A stretch of DNA of 64,000 bases from Sphingomonas endolithica (GCF_025231525.1 NZ_CP103057.1:372001-436000); one strand, 5' to 3'; shown: positions 44,886 to 55,514, counted from the first letter of the stretch. Program-made: numbers and translations. The notes: generated by a model from the letters alone, not told the origin.

Positions 44886-47576
44886 ATGACCGAGCTCCCC
44901 AAGACCTTCGACCCCGCCGAAATCGAATCGCGCTGGTATGCGCATTGGGAGGAAAGCGGCAGCTTCCGCCCCGACCGGCCGGGGGCGGAGCCGTGGACCA
45001 TCGTCAATCCGCCGCCCAACGTCACCGGCAATCTGCATATCGGCCACGCGCTGGACAATACGTTGCAGGACATCCTCGCGCGCCACGCGCGGCTGAAGGG
45101 CAAGGATGCCTTGTGGGTGGTCGGCACCGATCATGCCGGCATCGCCACGCAGATGGTGGTCGAGCGGCAGATGGGCGCGGCGGGCCAGAAGCGTACCGAT
45201 CTCACGCGCGAAGAGTTCGTCGAAAAGGTGTGGGCGTGGAAGGAAGAGAGCGGCGGGACAATCACCCAGCAGCTCCGCCGGCTGGGCTGCTCGATGGACT
45301 GGAAGAACGAGCGCTTCACAATGGACGCGGGCTTCTCCAAGGCCGTGCTGAAGGTGTTCGTCGACCTGCACAAGGAAGGGCTGTTGTACCGCGACAAAAG
45401 GCTGGTGAATTGGGATCCAGGCCTCGGTACCGCGATCAGCGACCTCGAAGTCGAGACACGCGAGATCAAGGGCAGCTTCTGGAAGCTGCGTTATCCGCTG
45501 GAAGACGGATCGGGCTTTATCGAGGTGGCGACGACGCGCCCCGAGACGATGCTCGCCGATATGGCGGTGGCGGTGCACCCGACGGATGCCCGCTACACGG
45601 CGTTGGTCGGCAAGAAGGTCAAGCTGCCGATCACCGGCCGGCTGATCCCGATCGTGGCGGACGAGCATGCCGATCCGGCATTGGGTTCGGGTGCGGTGAA
45701 GATTACGCCAGGGCATGACTTCAACGATTTCGAAGTCGGCAAGCGCGCGGGGCTCAAGGCGGGCGAGATGCTCAACATGCTCGATGCCAAGGCGAGCGTG
45801 ACGCAGGTGTCGGACGGGCTGATCCCGGCCGAGCTGCTCGGCCTATCGACCGCGGACGCGCGCAAGGCGGTGGTCGCGCGGCTGAAGGAAGAGGGCTTCC
45901 TCGTTCCTTATGTCGACAAGGACGGCGCCGAGCACGACGCCGAGCCGCGCACGATCCAGACGCCCTATGGCGATCGCTCCGGCGTGGTGATCGAGCCGTG
46001 GCTGACCGACCAATGGTATGTCGACGCCAAGACGCTGGCGCAGCCGGCGATCGAGGCGGTGCGCTCGGGCGCGATTCGGATCGTCCCGAAGACGTGGGAG
46101 AAGACGTTCTTCAACTGGATGGAGAATATCCAGCCGTGGTGCGTCTCGCGCCAGCTCTGGTGGGGTCACCGGATCCCGGCCTGGTTTGGTGACGATGGCC
46201 AGATCTACGTCGCGTTGAGCGAGGCAGACGCGCAGGCGCAGGCCGGGCCGGACGTGACGCTCGAGCAGGATAGCGACGTGCTCGACACGTGGTTCTCCTC
46301 CGCGCTCTGGCCATTCGCGACGATGGGTTGGCCCGAGGACAGCAATCCGACGCTGCACGGCCGCTACCCTAATGACGTGCTCATCTCAGGCTTCGACATC
46401 CTGTTCTTCTGGGACGCCCGCATGATGATGCAGGGGATGCACTTCATGAAGGATGTGCCGTTCCGCACGCTCTACCTGCACGGCCTGGTCCGCGCCGCGG
46501 ATGGCGCCAAGATGTCCAAGTCGAAGGGCAATACGGTCGATCCGCTCGGGCTGATCGACCAGTATGGCGCGGATGCGTTGCGCTTCTTCATGGCGGCGAT
46601 GGAGAGCCAGGGCCGCGACATCAAGATGGATGAGAAGCGCGTCGAGGGCTATCGCAACTTCGCCACCAAGCTGTGGAACGCCGCGCGCTTCTGCCAGTCG
46701 AACGGCATTGGGGCCAGCACCACGCTGGAGGCGCCCAAGGCCGAGCTTGCCGTCAATCGCTGGATCATCGCCGAGACGATACAGACGGTGCAGGCGGTCG
46801 ATCTGGCGCTGGCCGATTACCGCTTCGACGGCGCGGCCAATGCGATCTACCAGTTTGGCTGGAGCCGTTTTTGCGACTGGTATATCGAGCTGATCAAGCC
46901 GGTGCTGGGCCAGATGGACGCGCCGGCGACCGGACCCGAGGCGAACGAGACACGTGCGGTGGCGGGCTGGGTGCTCGTTCAGCTGCTCGTGCTGCTGCAC
47001 CCGTTCATGCCGTTCATCACCGAGGAATTGTGGTCCAAGATGGGCCCGCGCGAGACGGACCTGATCGTGTCCAAGTGGCCGATGGCGGATGCGCGCGCGA
47101 TCGATCCGGCGGCGGCGCAGGAAGTGGACTGGCTGATCTCGCTGGTCAGTGACATCCGGGCGGCGCGCGTCGAGCTCAACGTGTCGCCGGGGGCGAAGCT
47201 GCCGATGCATGTCCGCGGCGCCGGCGATCTGACGCAGGGGCGCCTCGCGCGCAACGCGGCGGTGCTGTCGCGGCTCGCGCGGGTCGATCTGGCGGAAGGC
47301 GATTTTGCCGGGCAGGGCGGGATCCAGGTCGTCGCCGAGGAAGCGACGTTCATCATTCCGCTGGATGGCGTGATCGATCTCGACGCGGAGAAGGCGCGGC
47401 TGACCAAGGCGATCGCGGCGGTCGAGAAGGAGCGCGACACGCTGGCTGGGCGGCTGGGCAATGCCAGCTTCGTCGAGCGGGCCAAGCCGGAAGCGGTGGA
47501 GAAGGCCAAGGCCGACCATGCCGACAAGGCAGCGGAAGCGGAGCGGCTCGGCGCGGCGCTGGCGCGGCTGGGTTGA
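44886..47576 (+). CDS. valS: Valyl-tRNA synthetase
   Basis: HIGH motif as [16 protein letters not shown] as [10 protein letters not shown], editing domain in between, and the C-terminal coiled-coil arm ([20 protein letters not shown] in pattern). 896 residues, full length. ATG at 44886 fits the family start [10 protein letters not shown]; the longer frame upstream runs through repeat DNA. Confidence 0.97.
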   Translation: MTELPKTFDPAEIESRWYAHWEESGSFRPDRPGAEPWTIVNPPPNVTGNLHIGHALDNTLQDILARHARLKGKDALWVVGTDHAGIATQMVVERQMGAAGQKRTDLTREEFVEKVWAWKEESGGTITQQLRRLGCSMDWKNERFTMDAGFSKAVLKVFVDLHKEGLLYRDKRLVNWDPGLGTAISDLEVETREIKGSFWKLRYPLEDGSGFIEVATTRPETMLADMAVAVHPTDARYTALVGKKVKLPITGRLIPIVADEHADPALGSGAVKITPGHDFNDFEVGKRAGLKAGEMLNMLDAKASVTQVSDGLIPAELLGLSTADARKAVVARLKEEGFLVPYVDKDGAEHDAEPRTIQTPYGDRSGVVIEPWLTDQWYVDAKTLAQPAIEAVRSGAIRIVPKTWEKTFFNWMENIQPWCVSRQLWWGHRIPAWFGDDGQIYVALSEADAQAQAGPDVTLEQDSDVLDTWFSSALWPFATMGWPEDSNPTLHGRYPNDVLISGFDILFFWDARMMMQGMHFMKDVPFRTLYLHGLVRAADGAKMSKSKGNTVDPLGLIDQYGADALRFFMAAMESQGRDIKMDEKRVEGYRNFATKLWNAARFCQSNGIGASTTLEAPKAELAVNRWIIAETIQTVQAVDLALADYRFDGAANAIYQFGWSRFCDWYIELIKPVLGQMDAPATGPEANETRAVAGWVLVQLLVLLHPFMPFITEELWSKMGPRETDLIVSKWPMADARAIDPAAAQEVDWLISLVSDIRAARVELNVSPGAKLPMHVRGAGDLTQGRLARNAAVLSRLARVDLAEGDFAGQGGIQVVAEEATFIIPLDGVIDLDAEKARLTKAIAAVEKERDTLAGRLGNASFVERAKPEAVEKAKADHADKAAEAERLGAALARLG

Positions 47577-47590
47577 GCCTGTTTTCAATG

Positions 47591-47676
47591 CCGTCATCCC
47601 AGCGGAAGCTGGGATCTTCGTGGGGTGAGCGGGGCGCGTGCCTCATTGATACCCCAGCTTCCGCTGGGGTGACGGT
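47591..47676. repeat. Inverted REP-like element between valS and the MATE gene
   Basis: CCGTCATCCCAGCGGAAGCT at the left and AGCTTCCGCTGGGGTGACGG at the right form long, nearly perfect inverted arms around about 46 nt. The left arm itself folds (CCCAGC..GCTGGG). Confidence 0.78.
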
Positions 47677-47699
47677 TCGGGATGGAGCGACGCGGTAAG

Positions 47700-49157
47700 A
47701 TGGCAACGGCTCCTACCTCCAAGCGCCAGCGCGACCTCACCGTCGGTCCGATCGGCGCGACCTTGCTTGCCTTCGCGCTGCCGACGCTCGCCTCCAACAT
47801 CCTGCAGTCGCTCAACGGCTCGATCAATTCGATCTGGGTCGGGCGCTTTCTCGGCGAGGGCGCGCTGGCGGCGACGTCGAACGCCAACATCATCATGTTC
47901 CTGATGTTCTCGGCCGTATTCGGCTTCGGCATGGCGGCGACGATCCTGGTCGGCCAGTCGGTTGGGCGCGGCGATATCGAGGGCGCCAGGCGGGCGTTCG
48001 GCTCGGCGATTGGGCTGGTGGTCGGCGGCGCGCTCGTCATTACTGTGCTCGGCTGGCTGTTCGCGCCCCAAATCCTGCATCTACTGGCCACGCCGCCCGA
48101 GGCGCAGCCGCTGGCGCTGGCCTATCTGCGCGTGATCTTCCTCGGCCTGCCGCTGTCGATGCTGGGCGTACTGATCCAGATGGGGCTGCGCGGCACGGGT
48201 GATTCGGTGACGCCGCTCTGGTTCATGGTGCTGAGCGTCATCATCGATTCGAGCCTCAACCCATTGTTGATCGACGGCATCGGGCCGTTCCCCAAGATGG
48301 GCATCGCCGGCTCCGCCACCGCGACGTTGGTCGCAGCCCTGATCTCGACCGTCGGGTTGATCGTCTATGTCTATGCCCGCGACCTGCCGATCCGACTGAG
48401 GGGTGCGGAACTGCGCTATTTGCTGCCCGAGGGCGCGCTGGTGCGGACGATCGTCAGCAAGGGTCTGCCGATGGGCGCGCAGATGCTGGTCATGTCGACC
48501 GCCGGGCTGACGATGGTCGGGCTGGTCAACCGACTGGGCGTGGATACCGCCGCGGCCTATGCCGTGTCGCAGCAATTATGGACCTATATCCAGATGCCGG
48601 CGATGGCGATCGGCGTCGCCGTCTCGAGCATGGCGGCGCAGAATATCGGTGCAGGCAAATGGGAGCGGGTGGATTCGATCACGCGCTCGGGCATCCTCTA
48701 CAATACGATCATCACCCTGGTGGTGATCGCCGCGATCATCCTGTTCGACCGTCCGGTAATGGCCTTGTTCGTCGGCGCGGACAGCGCGGCGATCCCGATC
48801 GCACGGCATATCCAGCTGATCGCCAGCTGGACCTTCGTGATGTTCGGCGCGACGATGGTGTTGTTCTCGACCGTGCGCGCCAATGGATCGACGCTGGCAC
48901 CGCTGATCATCCTGGCGATCGCTTTGTACCCGGTGCGGATCGGCTTCGCGCTACTGGCGCGTCCGGCAATGGGGGCGGATGCCTTGTGGTGGGCGTTCCC
49001 GATCGGCTCGGCCGTATCTTTGGTGTGCGCGATATGGTTCTACCGGCGTGGGAGCTGGCGGCGCGAGACGTTGATCGTGCCGCCCGACGATGGTGACGGC
49101 GAGGAAAATGCGCATGCCGTGGGCGAGCCGGCGGGCCGGCTGCAGCCCACGGGCTGA
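47700..49157 (+). CDS. MATE-family multidrug efflux transporter
   Basis: Twelve membrane helices over 485 residues; typical features are TLLAFALPTLASNILQSLN at the front, VGQSVGRGDIEGARRAF in the loop after helix 2, and the related loop QNIGAGKWERVDSI in the second half. Expels cationic drugs using Na+ or H+. ATG at 47700 preferred; an in-frame ATG lies six codons earlier. Confidence 0.92.
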   Translation: MATAPTSKRQRDLTVGPIGATLLAFALPTLASNILQSLNGSINSIWVGRFLGEGALAATSNANIIMFLMFSAVFGFGMAATILVGQSVGRGDIEGARRAFGSAIGLVVGGALVITVLGWLFAPQILHLLATPPEAQPLALAYLRVIFLGLPLSMLGVLIQMGLRGTGDSVTPLWFMVLSVIIDSSLNPLLIDGIGPFPKMGIAGSATATLVAALISTVGLIVYVYARDLPIRLRGAELRYLLPEGALVRTIVSKGLPMGAQMLVMSTAGLTMVGLVNRLGVDTAAAYAVSQQLWTYIQMPAMAIGVAVSSMAAQNIGAGKWERVDSITRSGILYNTIITLVVIAAIILFDRPVMALFVGADSAAIPIARHIQLIASWTFVMFGATMVLFSTVRANGSTLAPLIILAIALYPVRIGFALLARPAMGADALWWAFPIGSAVSLVCAIWFYRRGSWRRETLIVPPDDGDGEENAHAVGEPAGRLQPTG

Positions 49158-49168
49158 CCTTACCAACT

Positions 49169-49276
49169 CGTCATCCCGGACTTGATCCGGGATCCATCAA
49201 GCCGCTGGGGAAGGGGCAAGAGGGGCGAGCGTCGCTTGGCCTGCACGCTGGATCCCGGATCAAGTCCGAGATGACG
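49169..49276. repeat. Inverted REP-like element between MATE and the lipid kinase gene
   Basis: CGTCATCCCGGACTTGATCC (49169-49188) and GGATCAAGTCCGAGATGACG (49257-49276) are inverted arms with one mismatch, separated by 68 nt. It lies between convergent genes and may help stop transcription from both. Confidence 0.8.
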
Positions 49277-49285
49277 GAATGGGGG

Positions 49286-50179
49286 CTACGAAGCCGGCGC
49301 CATCACCTCGATCACGCCCGCGGCGACCTTGGCGGTGATCGGCGTGATTGCCAGCACCTCGCCGTCAATCGAGATCGGCATCGGCGGCTCGGTGGCGATG
49401 CGCAGGCTCTTGCCCTTGAAATCGCGGGTATCCTCATGACGTGCTTCGAGCCGGAAGAAGCTCGCCGCCCAGTTCTTCACGAGACGCCTTTTCACGTGGC
49501 CGCAGACCGCCTGAACGACGATCTCCCCCGAATCGACCGCGGCTGCATCCACCATCTCGGTGCCGCCGTGGAACGGTCCGTTGGATATCCGCACTTCGAC
49601 GACGCGCAGCCGCTCGGCACTGGCGCCTTCGCCGACGATCAGCGTGAAAGGCTTGAAGCTGGCGAATTGCCATGTAGCCCAGCCGAGATAGCCGACCTTG
49701 CCGAGCACCTTCTTCAGGTTGTGCGGGATCGTCTTGGCGATTTGCGGCGACAGGCCGAGCGCCGCGGCGTTGGCAAAGTAATCGTCGTCGATCATGCCGA
49801 GGTCGATGCGTTTCGGCGCGCCGGACTTCAGCACCTCGACCGCGCCCGGGATGTCGAGCGGAATGCCCAGCGTGCGCGCGAAGCTGTTGGCGGTGCCTAG
49901 CGGCAACACGCCCAGGATCACGTTCTGGCCGACCAGCAGGTCGACCAGGCCGCTGACCGTGCCGTCGCCGCCGCCAAGGATGACCAGATCGGGCTTTTGC
50001 GACAATACGTCGCGCACGACGTCTTCCAACTTGTCCGGGTCGGGCACGGCGCGGGCATCGACCGGGTAGGGGAGCGCATCCATCGCCTTGCATGCCGCGG
50101 CGAACTGCGCCTGGCCTTTGCGAGACTTGGTGTTGACGATCATGGCGGCGGAACGGATGGTAGCAGGAGCGGATGTCAT
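49286..50179 (-). CDS. Diacylglycerol kinase-family lipid kinase (YegS/DgkB-like)
   Basis: The catalytic domain shows GGGDGTVSGLVDLLVGQ and LPLGTANSFARTLG, the nucleotide-binding features of the DAGK catalytic family; AMIVNTKSRKG at the front is the first strand. A soluble kinase that phosphorylates diacylglycerol or a related lipid. 297 aa. ATG at 50179 was chosen by family start. Confidence 0.92.
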   Translation of the reverse strand: MTSAPATIRSAAMIVNTKSRKGQAQFAAACKAMDALPYPVDARAVPDPDKLEDVVRDVLSQKPDLVILGGGDGTVSGLVDLLVGQNVILGVLPLGTANSFARTLGIPLDIPGAVEVLKSGAPKRIDLGMIDDDYFANAAALGLSPQIAKTIPHNLKKVLGKVGYLGWATWQFASFKPFTLIVGEGASAERLRVVEVRISNGPFHGGTEMVDAAAVDSGEIVVQAVCGHVKRRLVKNWAASFFRLEARHEDTRDFKGKSLRIATEPPMPISIDGEVLAITPITAKVAAGVIEVMAPAS

Positions 50180-50255
50180 GCGGTGGTAACGCCCAAGGTT
50201 CGGTTTCGGGGGCGTAACGCTTGCGCGTTTTGCAGCGCGCGCGCAAAAGCCCGGC

Positions 50256-51248
50256 ATGACCGCTGCTTACCCCGCTTTACGCCTGCGCCGCTCGCGCGCT
50301 TCCACCTGGAGCCGCCGGCTGCACGCCGAGACCGTCCTGACGCCGGCCGACCTGATCTGGCCGCTGTTCATTTCCGAAGGGCAGGGAGTGGAGGAGCCGA
50401 TCGCCTCGTTGCCGGGCGTGTCGCGCTGGTCGGTCGATCACATCGTGGCGCGGGCGAAGGAAGCGCGTGATCTGGGTATTGCGTGCATCGCGCTGTTCCC
50501 CAACACGCCACCGCAGCTGCGCACCGATCGCGGCGACGAGGCGCTCAACCCCGACAATTTGATGTGCCGTGCGATCCGCGCGCTCAAGGATGCGGTGCCC
50601 GAGGTCGGGGTGCTGACCGATGTCGCGCTCGATCCCTATACCGCGCACGGCCATGACGGCCTGCTCGACGACGCCGGCTATGTGCACAATGATTCGACGG
50701 CCGAGATGCTGGTCGGCCAAGCGCTCAACCAGGCGGCCGCCGGCGCCGATATCATCGCCCCGTCGGACATGATGGACGGCCGGATCGGCATGATCCGCGA
50801 CGCGCTGGAAGGTGCGGGCCACATCAATGTGCAGATCATGTCCTATGCCGCCAAGTACGCCAGTGGCTTTTACGGCCCGTTCCGCGACGCGGTCGGCTCG
50901 CGCGGTCTGCTCAAGGGCGACAAGAAGACCTATCAGATGGACTCTGCCAATGCCGAGGAAGCGTTGCGCGAGGTCGCACTCGACCTGGCGGAAGGCGCGG
51001 ACAGCGTGATGGTCAAGCCGGGGTTGCCCTATCTCGACATCATCTTGCGGGTGAAGAGCGAATTCAAGGTACCGGTGTTCGCATACCAGGTGTCGGGTGA
51101 ATATGCGATGATCGAGGCGGCTGTGGCGGCAGGCGCGGCGGAGCGCGACGCGGTCGTGTTGGAAACGCTGATGGCCTTCAAGCGCGCGGGTTGTTCGGGC
51201 GTGCTGACCTATCATGCGGCGCATGCCGCGCGCTTGCTCGGGCGGTGA
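50256..51248 (+). CDS. hemB: Delta-aminolevulinic acid dehydratase (porphobilinogen synthase)
   Basis: Joins two ALA molecules to porphobilinogen in haem synthesis. Schiff-base lysines are in MSYAAKYASGFYGPF and DSVMVKPGLPYLDI; DVALDPYTAHGHDG has no Cys cluster, so it is of the Mg-type rather than the Zn-type. 330 aa. Overlapped by the first GNAT gene (GTGA). Confidence 0.96.
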   Translation: MTAAYPALRLRRSRASTWSRRLHAETVLTPADLIWPLFISEGQGVEEPIASLPGVSRWSVDHIVARAKEARDLGIACIALFPNTPPQLRTDRGDEALNPDNLMCRAIRALKDAVPEVGVLTDVALDPYTAHGHDGLLDDAGYVHNDSTAEMLVGQALNQAAAGADIIAPSDMMDGRIGMIRDALEGAGHINVQIMSYAAKYASGFYGPFRDAVGSRGLLKGDKKTYQMDSANAEEALREVALDLAEGADSVMVKPGLPYLDIILRVKSEFKVPVFAYQVSGEYAMIEAAVAAGAAERDAVVLETLMAFKRAGCSGVLTYHAAHAARLLGR

Positions 51249-51775
51249 TCGAGACGGCGCGCCTGATCCTGCGCGCGCCGACGCCGGCGGACCGGCCTGC
51301 GCTGTATGCGATGTGGGGCGATCCCCGTGTGATGGAGAATTTGGCACCGGTATGCGACGCGGCCGGGGCCGAGGCGATCCTGGCACGCCACGATGCGGTC
51401 CGGCCCCAAGGACTTGGATTCTCGGTGGTTGAGCGGAAAGAGGATGATGCGATGCTCGGCTTTTGCGGCCTCAAGCGCGGCAATCCGGGATCGCCGATCG
51501 AGGGGCAGCTGGAGATCGGCTGGGTGTTCGCACGGCAATCCTGGGGCCATGGCTGTGCGACCGAGGCAGCGCAGGCGAGCCTGGACTGGGGTTGGGCGCA
51601 CCTGACGGAGAACCGCATCATCGCCATTACCGCAGCGCGTAACCTCGCCAGCCAGCGGGTGATGCACCGCCTTGGCATGATCCGCGTGGCGGACGGCGAC
51701 TTCGACCATCCCATGTTCGCGATCGGCGATCCGCTCCGCGCCACGGTCACCTACGAGATCACGCGCCCGGCATGA
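51245..51775 (+). CDS. GNAT acetyltransferase 1 (RimJ/RimL-like)
   Basis: Starts at GTG overlapping the hemB stop. RLILRAPTPADRPALYAM at the front, QLEIGWVFARQSWGHGCATEA (acetyl-CoA binding) and NLASQRVMHRLGM are GNAT motifs. Probably acetylates an N-terminus or small molecule; target unknown. Overlaps the second GNAT by ATGA. Confidence 0.85.
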   Translation: MIETARLILRAPTPADRPALYAMWGDPRVMENLAPVCDAAGAEAILARHDAVRPQGLGFSVVERKEDDAMLGFCGLKRGNPGSPIEGQLEIGWVFARQSWGHGCATEAAQASLDWGWAHLTENRIIAITAARNLASQRVMHRLGMIRVADGDFDHPMFAIGDPLRATVTYEITRPA

Positions 51776-52308
51776 TCGAGACCGGCCGGCTTACCCTGCG
51801 CGCCTGGCGCGACGACGATGTGCCATCCTATCATGCGATGGGTAGCGACCCCGCCTTCATGCGCTTTCTCGGCCCGGCCATGTCACTGGCGGATGCCGAA
51901 GCGGCGGCCGCGCGACAGAATGCGTATCTGGGGACGTTCGGTGCCTGTTTCTGGGTCATCGAGCATCGCACGAGCGGGGCGTTCGTCGGCTATTGCGGGA
52001 TCAAGCCCGGCCCGGCGGGTACGCCGATCGCAGGATTGCCTGAGATCGGCTGGGGGATCGCACCCGGCCATCAGCGCCGCGGCTATGCGCACGAGGGCGC
52101 TGCAGCCTGCCTCGACTGGGCCTGGACGACCACCGACTGGCCTAGCGTCTTCGCGATGACCGTGCCCGACAATACGGGCAGCCGGGGATTGATGGAGAAA
52201 CTCGGCATGACACGGCTTGTCGACGGCGACTTCGATCATCCAGCCCTTGCTGCCGGCCATCCGCTGCGGCGCCACATCCTCTATCAAATCGATCGGCCCT
52301 TTTTATGA
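51772..52308 (+). CDS. GNAT acetyltransferase 2 (RimJ/RimL-like)
   Basis: A tandem relative of the previous gene: both begin IET-x-RL-x-LRA and both end near LGM-x-R-DGDFDHP. Acetyl-CoA loop is GWGIAPGHQRRGYAHEG. Likely arisen by duplication and then divergence. ATGA overlaps on both sides tie it to hemB and the downstream gene. Confidence 0.85.
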   Translation: MIETGRLTLRAWRDDDVPSYHAMGSDPAFMRFLGPAMSLADAEAAAARQNAYLGTFGACFWVIEHRTSGAFVGYCGIKPGPAGTPIAGLPEIGWGIAPGHQRRGYAHEGAAACLDWAWTTTDWPSVFAMTVPDNTGSRGLMEKLGMTRLVDGDFDHPALAAGHPLRRHILYQIDRPFL

Positions 52309-54524
52309 TCGAAACCAAGCGTGGCACCAGCCGCGCCCCGTTCGTCGCCGCGATCCTGGCGGGATCGTTCCTGCTGTTCCTCGTCCAGCCGATGGTCGCG
52401 CGCATGGCGCTGCCCCGTCTCGGCGGCGCGCCGGCGGTGTGGAACTCGGCGATGCTCGTCTACCAGGCCTTGCTGCTCGGCGGCTACGCATACGCCCACT
52501 GGCTGGGGCGTCTCGCGCCCCGCACCCAGGGCTATGTCCATCTCGCCGTGCTCGTGCTGGCAATGTACTGGCTGCCGCTCGGGTTGCTCCAGATGCAGCT
52601 GCCGGTCGATGCGCAGCCGGCCGTGTGGGTGCCGTGGCTGCTCGCCGCATCGATCGGGCCATTATTCTTCGCCATCTCGGCCCAGGCGCCGTTGCTGCAG
52701 CGCTGGTTTAGCGTCTCGAGCGATGGCAGCGATCCGTACGCCTTATACGCCGCGTCCAATCTCGGCAGTTTCGGCGGGCTGATTGCCTATCCGCTGTTGG
52801 TCGAGCCCAGCTTGGCGCTCGACGGCCAGCGGCTGCTGTGGAGCGGTGGCTATGTGCTGGTCGTGATGCTGGTGGCGGTCTGCGTGTTCATGGTGCCCAA
52901 GCAAGCGGCCGCGGAGGCCCCCACGGCCCGGTCCAGCGAGGCGCCGCCGCGGTCGCGCGTGCTGTTGTGGATCGCGCTGGCCTTCGTGCCCTCGGGGCTG
53001 ATGCTGGCCACCTCGACCTATATCACCACGGATATCGTCGCGATGCCGCTGCTATGGGTGATGCCACTCGGCCTCTACCTGCTCAGCTTCACTGTCGCCT
53101 TTGCCGCCAATCGCGCCCTGGCCGACATCCTGACGCGCATCGCGCCGGTGACGATCCTGCTGTTCGGCGGCGTGATGATCGGCGGATACCAGGAGAAGCC
53201 GTATCAGAATGCCGGCTTGGCCCTGGTCCTGTTGTTCATGGCCTCGGTCGCGCTGCACACCGCGATGTACCGGCTGCGGCCGGCGGCTGACCGACTGACC
53301 GGTTTCTACCTCGCCATGTCGGTTGGCGGTGCGCTGGGTGGCGTTTTCGCCGCCCTGGTCTCCCCTTTGGTGTTCGACTGGACCTATGAATATCCCCTGC
53401 TGATCCTGGCATCCGGCGCGCTGGTGCCCCAGGGCTTCCTGATCGATCCCATCCGACGCTTGTGGGCCGGAACCGCACAGCGCCAGCGGATCATGACATT
53501 GGTCATCGCGCTCGTCATGGCACTGCTTCTGGCGTTCGTGATGCATCGCGCCGCAGTGTCGAGCGAGGATGCCATGCCGGCGCCCGGTTTCGTGTTCCTG
53601 GCGATCGTCGTGGCCGGGCTGCTGGTGATGGGCCAGCGCGCCGCGTTCGTGGTCGTGCTGGCGGGGGCGCTGATGCTGTTCGGCGGGTATCGCTCGCTCC
53701 AGATCTCGTTCCAGCCCGATGCACGCGTGCGCAGCTATTTCGGCGTCTATACCGTCAATAGCGACCGCAAGGTGCGGCAACTTGCGCACGGCACAACGGT
53801 TCATGGGACGCAGCTAATCGGCAGCGAGGCGCGCGAGCGTACGCCGACGACGTATTACGTGCACGGTTCAGGCGTGGGGCAGGCGATGCTCGCACTGCCC
53901 GAACTATACGGGCCGACCGCCCGGGTCGGGGTGGTCGGGCTCGGCTCGGGTACGCTTGCCTGCTATGCGCGGCCGGACCAGTATTGGCGCTTCTACGAAA
54001 TCGATCCGGCCATGGTGCGGATCGCGCGTGATACCGGTCAGTTCACCTTCCTCAAGCACTGCCTGCCCGATCCCAGGATCGTGATCGGCGACGCACGGCT
54101 CAACCTGCAGGCGACGCGCGCGGCATCGCTCGATCTGCTGACGCTGGATGCCTTTTCGTCGGATTCGGTGCCGATGCACCTCATGACCCAGGAGGCGTTC
54201 GCCACCTATGCCCGCGTGCTCGCGCCGCGCGGTGTGTTGCTGGTTCACATCTCGAACCGGTTCCTCGATCTCGAACCGGTGGTGTCGTCCGCCGCGGTCG
54301 CAGGCGGGTGGAGCGCGGCCAAGCTGGTCTACATTCCCGACGCGGGCGGGAGGGCTCTGGCGGAGACGGCGTCGGTGTGGCTGGCGCTGTCGCGCGACCC
54401 GGAGACGATCGCAGTGCTGAGACGCCGCAGCGCGCATTGGGAGCCGGTGCCGCGCTATCCGCATTTCACGCCGTGGAGCGACGATTATTCTACCATCCTG
54501 CCGCTGATGAAGGCGTTCCAGTAG
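52305..54524 (+). CDS. Fused MFS-like membrane / spermidine synthase-like protein, 739 aa
   Basis: Residues about 10-480 hold some 12 or more hydrophobic helices (AILAGSFLLFLVQPMVARMA at the start, the family signature), followed by a soluble methyltransferase-like part of spermidine synthase type with GVVGLGSGTLACYARPDQ, FYEIDPAMVRIA and LLTLDAFSSDSVPMHLMT. The family is widespread and unassigned; polyamine transfer is not shown. Last of the hemB overlap chain. Confidence 0.9.
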   Translation: MIETKRGTSRAPFVAAILAGSFLLFLVQPMVARMALPRLGGAPAVWNSAMLVYQALLLGGYAYAHWLGRLAPRTQGYVHLAVLVLAMYWLPLGLLQMQLPVDAQPAVWVPWLLAASIGPLFFAISAQAPLLQRWFSVSSDGSDPYALYAASNLGSFGGLIAYPLLVEPSLALDGQRLLWSGGYVLVVMLVAVCVFMVPKQAAAEAPTARSSEAPPRSRVLLWIALAFVPSGLMLATSTYITTDIVAMPLLWVMPLGLYLLSFTVAFAANRALADILTRIAPVTILLFGGVMIGGYQEKPYQNAGLALVLLFMASVALHTAMYRLRPAADRLTGFYLAMSVGGALGGVFAALVSPLVFDWTYEYPLLILASGALVPQGFLIDPIRRLWAGTAQRQRIMTLVIALVMALLLAFVMHRAAVSSEDAMPAPGFVFLAIVVAGLLVMGQRAAFVVVLAGALMLFGGYRSLQISFQPDARVRSYFGVYTVNSDRKVRQLAHGTTVHGTQLIGSEARERTPTTYYVHGSGVGQAMLALPELYGPTARVGVVGLGSGTLACYARPDQYWRFYEIDPAMVRIARDTGQFTFLKHCLPDPRIVIGDARLNLQATRAASLDLLTLDAFSSDSVPMHLMTQEAFATYARVLAPRGVLLVHISNRFLDLEPVVSSAAVAGGWSAAKLVYIPDAGGRALAETASVWLALSRDPETIAVLRRRSAHWEPVPRYPHFTPWSDDYSTILPLMKAFQ

Positions 54525-54575
54525 AGGAGATCCATTTGATCGGGATGGTCGTGGATCAATCCCGATCACTGGGCT

Positions 54576-55097
54576 CTAGGCCTCGGGTAGAGACGCTTGC
54601 AGTCGCTGGATATGCGCAGATTCTGCATCAAGCTCCGCCTGTGCGGCGGCCTGTGCCGCCTCTAGTGCAGGGTAGGGTGGCTTCGCGTCGGCGGCGCGCC
54701 CGAGTGCTGCCTCCTCTAGGTCTGTGACCAGGCCGAGGCTCGTTGCGCGATACACGTCCAGTTCGGCCAGCGCGGTCTGCGCCTCGATCCACTGCTCACC
54801 GCCTACCTTATCGCCCTTCGCCCGCCTGGCTGCCGCGTCGGTCCGCGCGGCGGCAACGGCAAAGTCCCGCTTGGTAGTGGCGACAGCCGCCAACATCTTC
54901 GCGATCGTTGCATCCAGCGCCGGGTCCGGCGCGGCGACGGGTATCGCCACGACAGGCTCGGCGTCGCTGCGGCTTTCGATCGGGCGGGGCAGCAGCGACG
55001 GGAAGCGCCCACTGGCCTGCTCGGCGCAGGCGGTGGCGAGCAAAGGCAGGGTGCAAAGCGCTGCCAGGCGAAGGCGGAAGGACGGGCTGATCATCAT
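54576..55097 (-). CDS. Exported/lipoprotein-like hypothetical, 173 aa
   Basis: The leader (FRLRLAALCTLPLLATAC) has a lipobox-like LLATAC with Cys24. The mature protein is Ala-rich helical (IAKMLAAVATTKRDFAVAAA and TDLEEAALGRAA), suggesting a periplasmic coiled coil. No family. Start at 55097 or the adjacent ATG at 55094. Confidence 0.65.
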   Translation of the reverse strand: MMISPSFRLRLAALCTLPLLATACAEQASGRFPSLLPRPIESRSDAEPVVAIPVAAPDPALDATIAKMLAAVATTKRDFAVAAARTDAAARRAKGDKVGGEQWIEAQTALAELDVYRATSLGLVTDLEEAALGRAADAKPPYPALEAAQAAAQAELDAESAHIQRLQASLPEA

Positions 55098-55174
55098 AAA
55101 TCGCCTTATGCGTGCAGAAAGGTACAAGCAACGCTTGCGCCCATCGAAATCCGCTACTAGAGAACCGCCTCCAC

Positions 55175-55251
55175 GCACCCATAGCTCAGCTGGATAGAGC
55201 ATCAGACTACGAATCTGAGGGTCGGGCGTTCGAATCGCTCTGGGTGCACCA
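55175..55251 (+). tRNA. tRNA-Arg (anticodon ACG)
   Basis: Acceptor GCACCCA/TGGGTGC, D arm AGCTCAGCTGGATAGAGC, anticodon stem CAGAC/-GTCTG-like with loop TACGAAT and anticodon ACG, T arm GCGTTCGAATC, and encoded CCA. 77 nt. Confidence 0.96.
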
Positions 55252-55514
55252 CTTATTTCCGCGATCTCGCGGGCAAGGGCCGGGTCAGTGATGATCCGGC
55301 TTTTTTGCACCAGAAAACCACCATGCAAGCACCGGGTCGACGATCGGCGGCAGCGCGATAGTCTGGGTTGAAGGCCGCGACGTAAGGCGGCGAGTCCGTT
55401 CCGAGCAGACCAGCGCTGCGCGATCCATGCGCCCGTGCTGTGCAACGCGCCGATGGGGGCACTGAGCTCCGGCATTAAGTAGCGGTTGGACCTGAGCCGA
55501 GCAGAGAGTGAACC

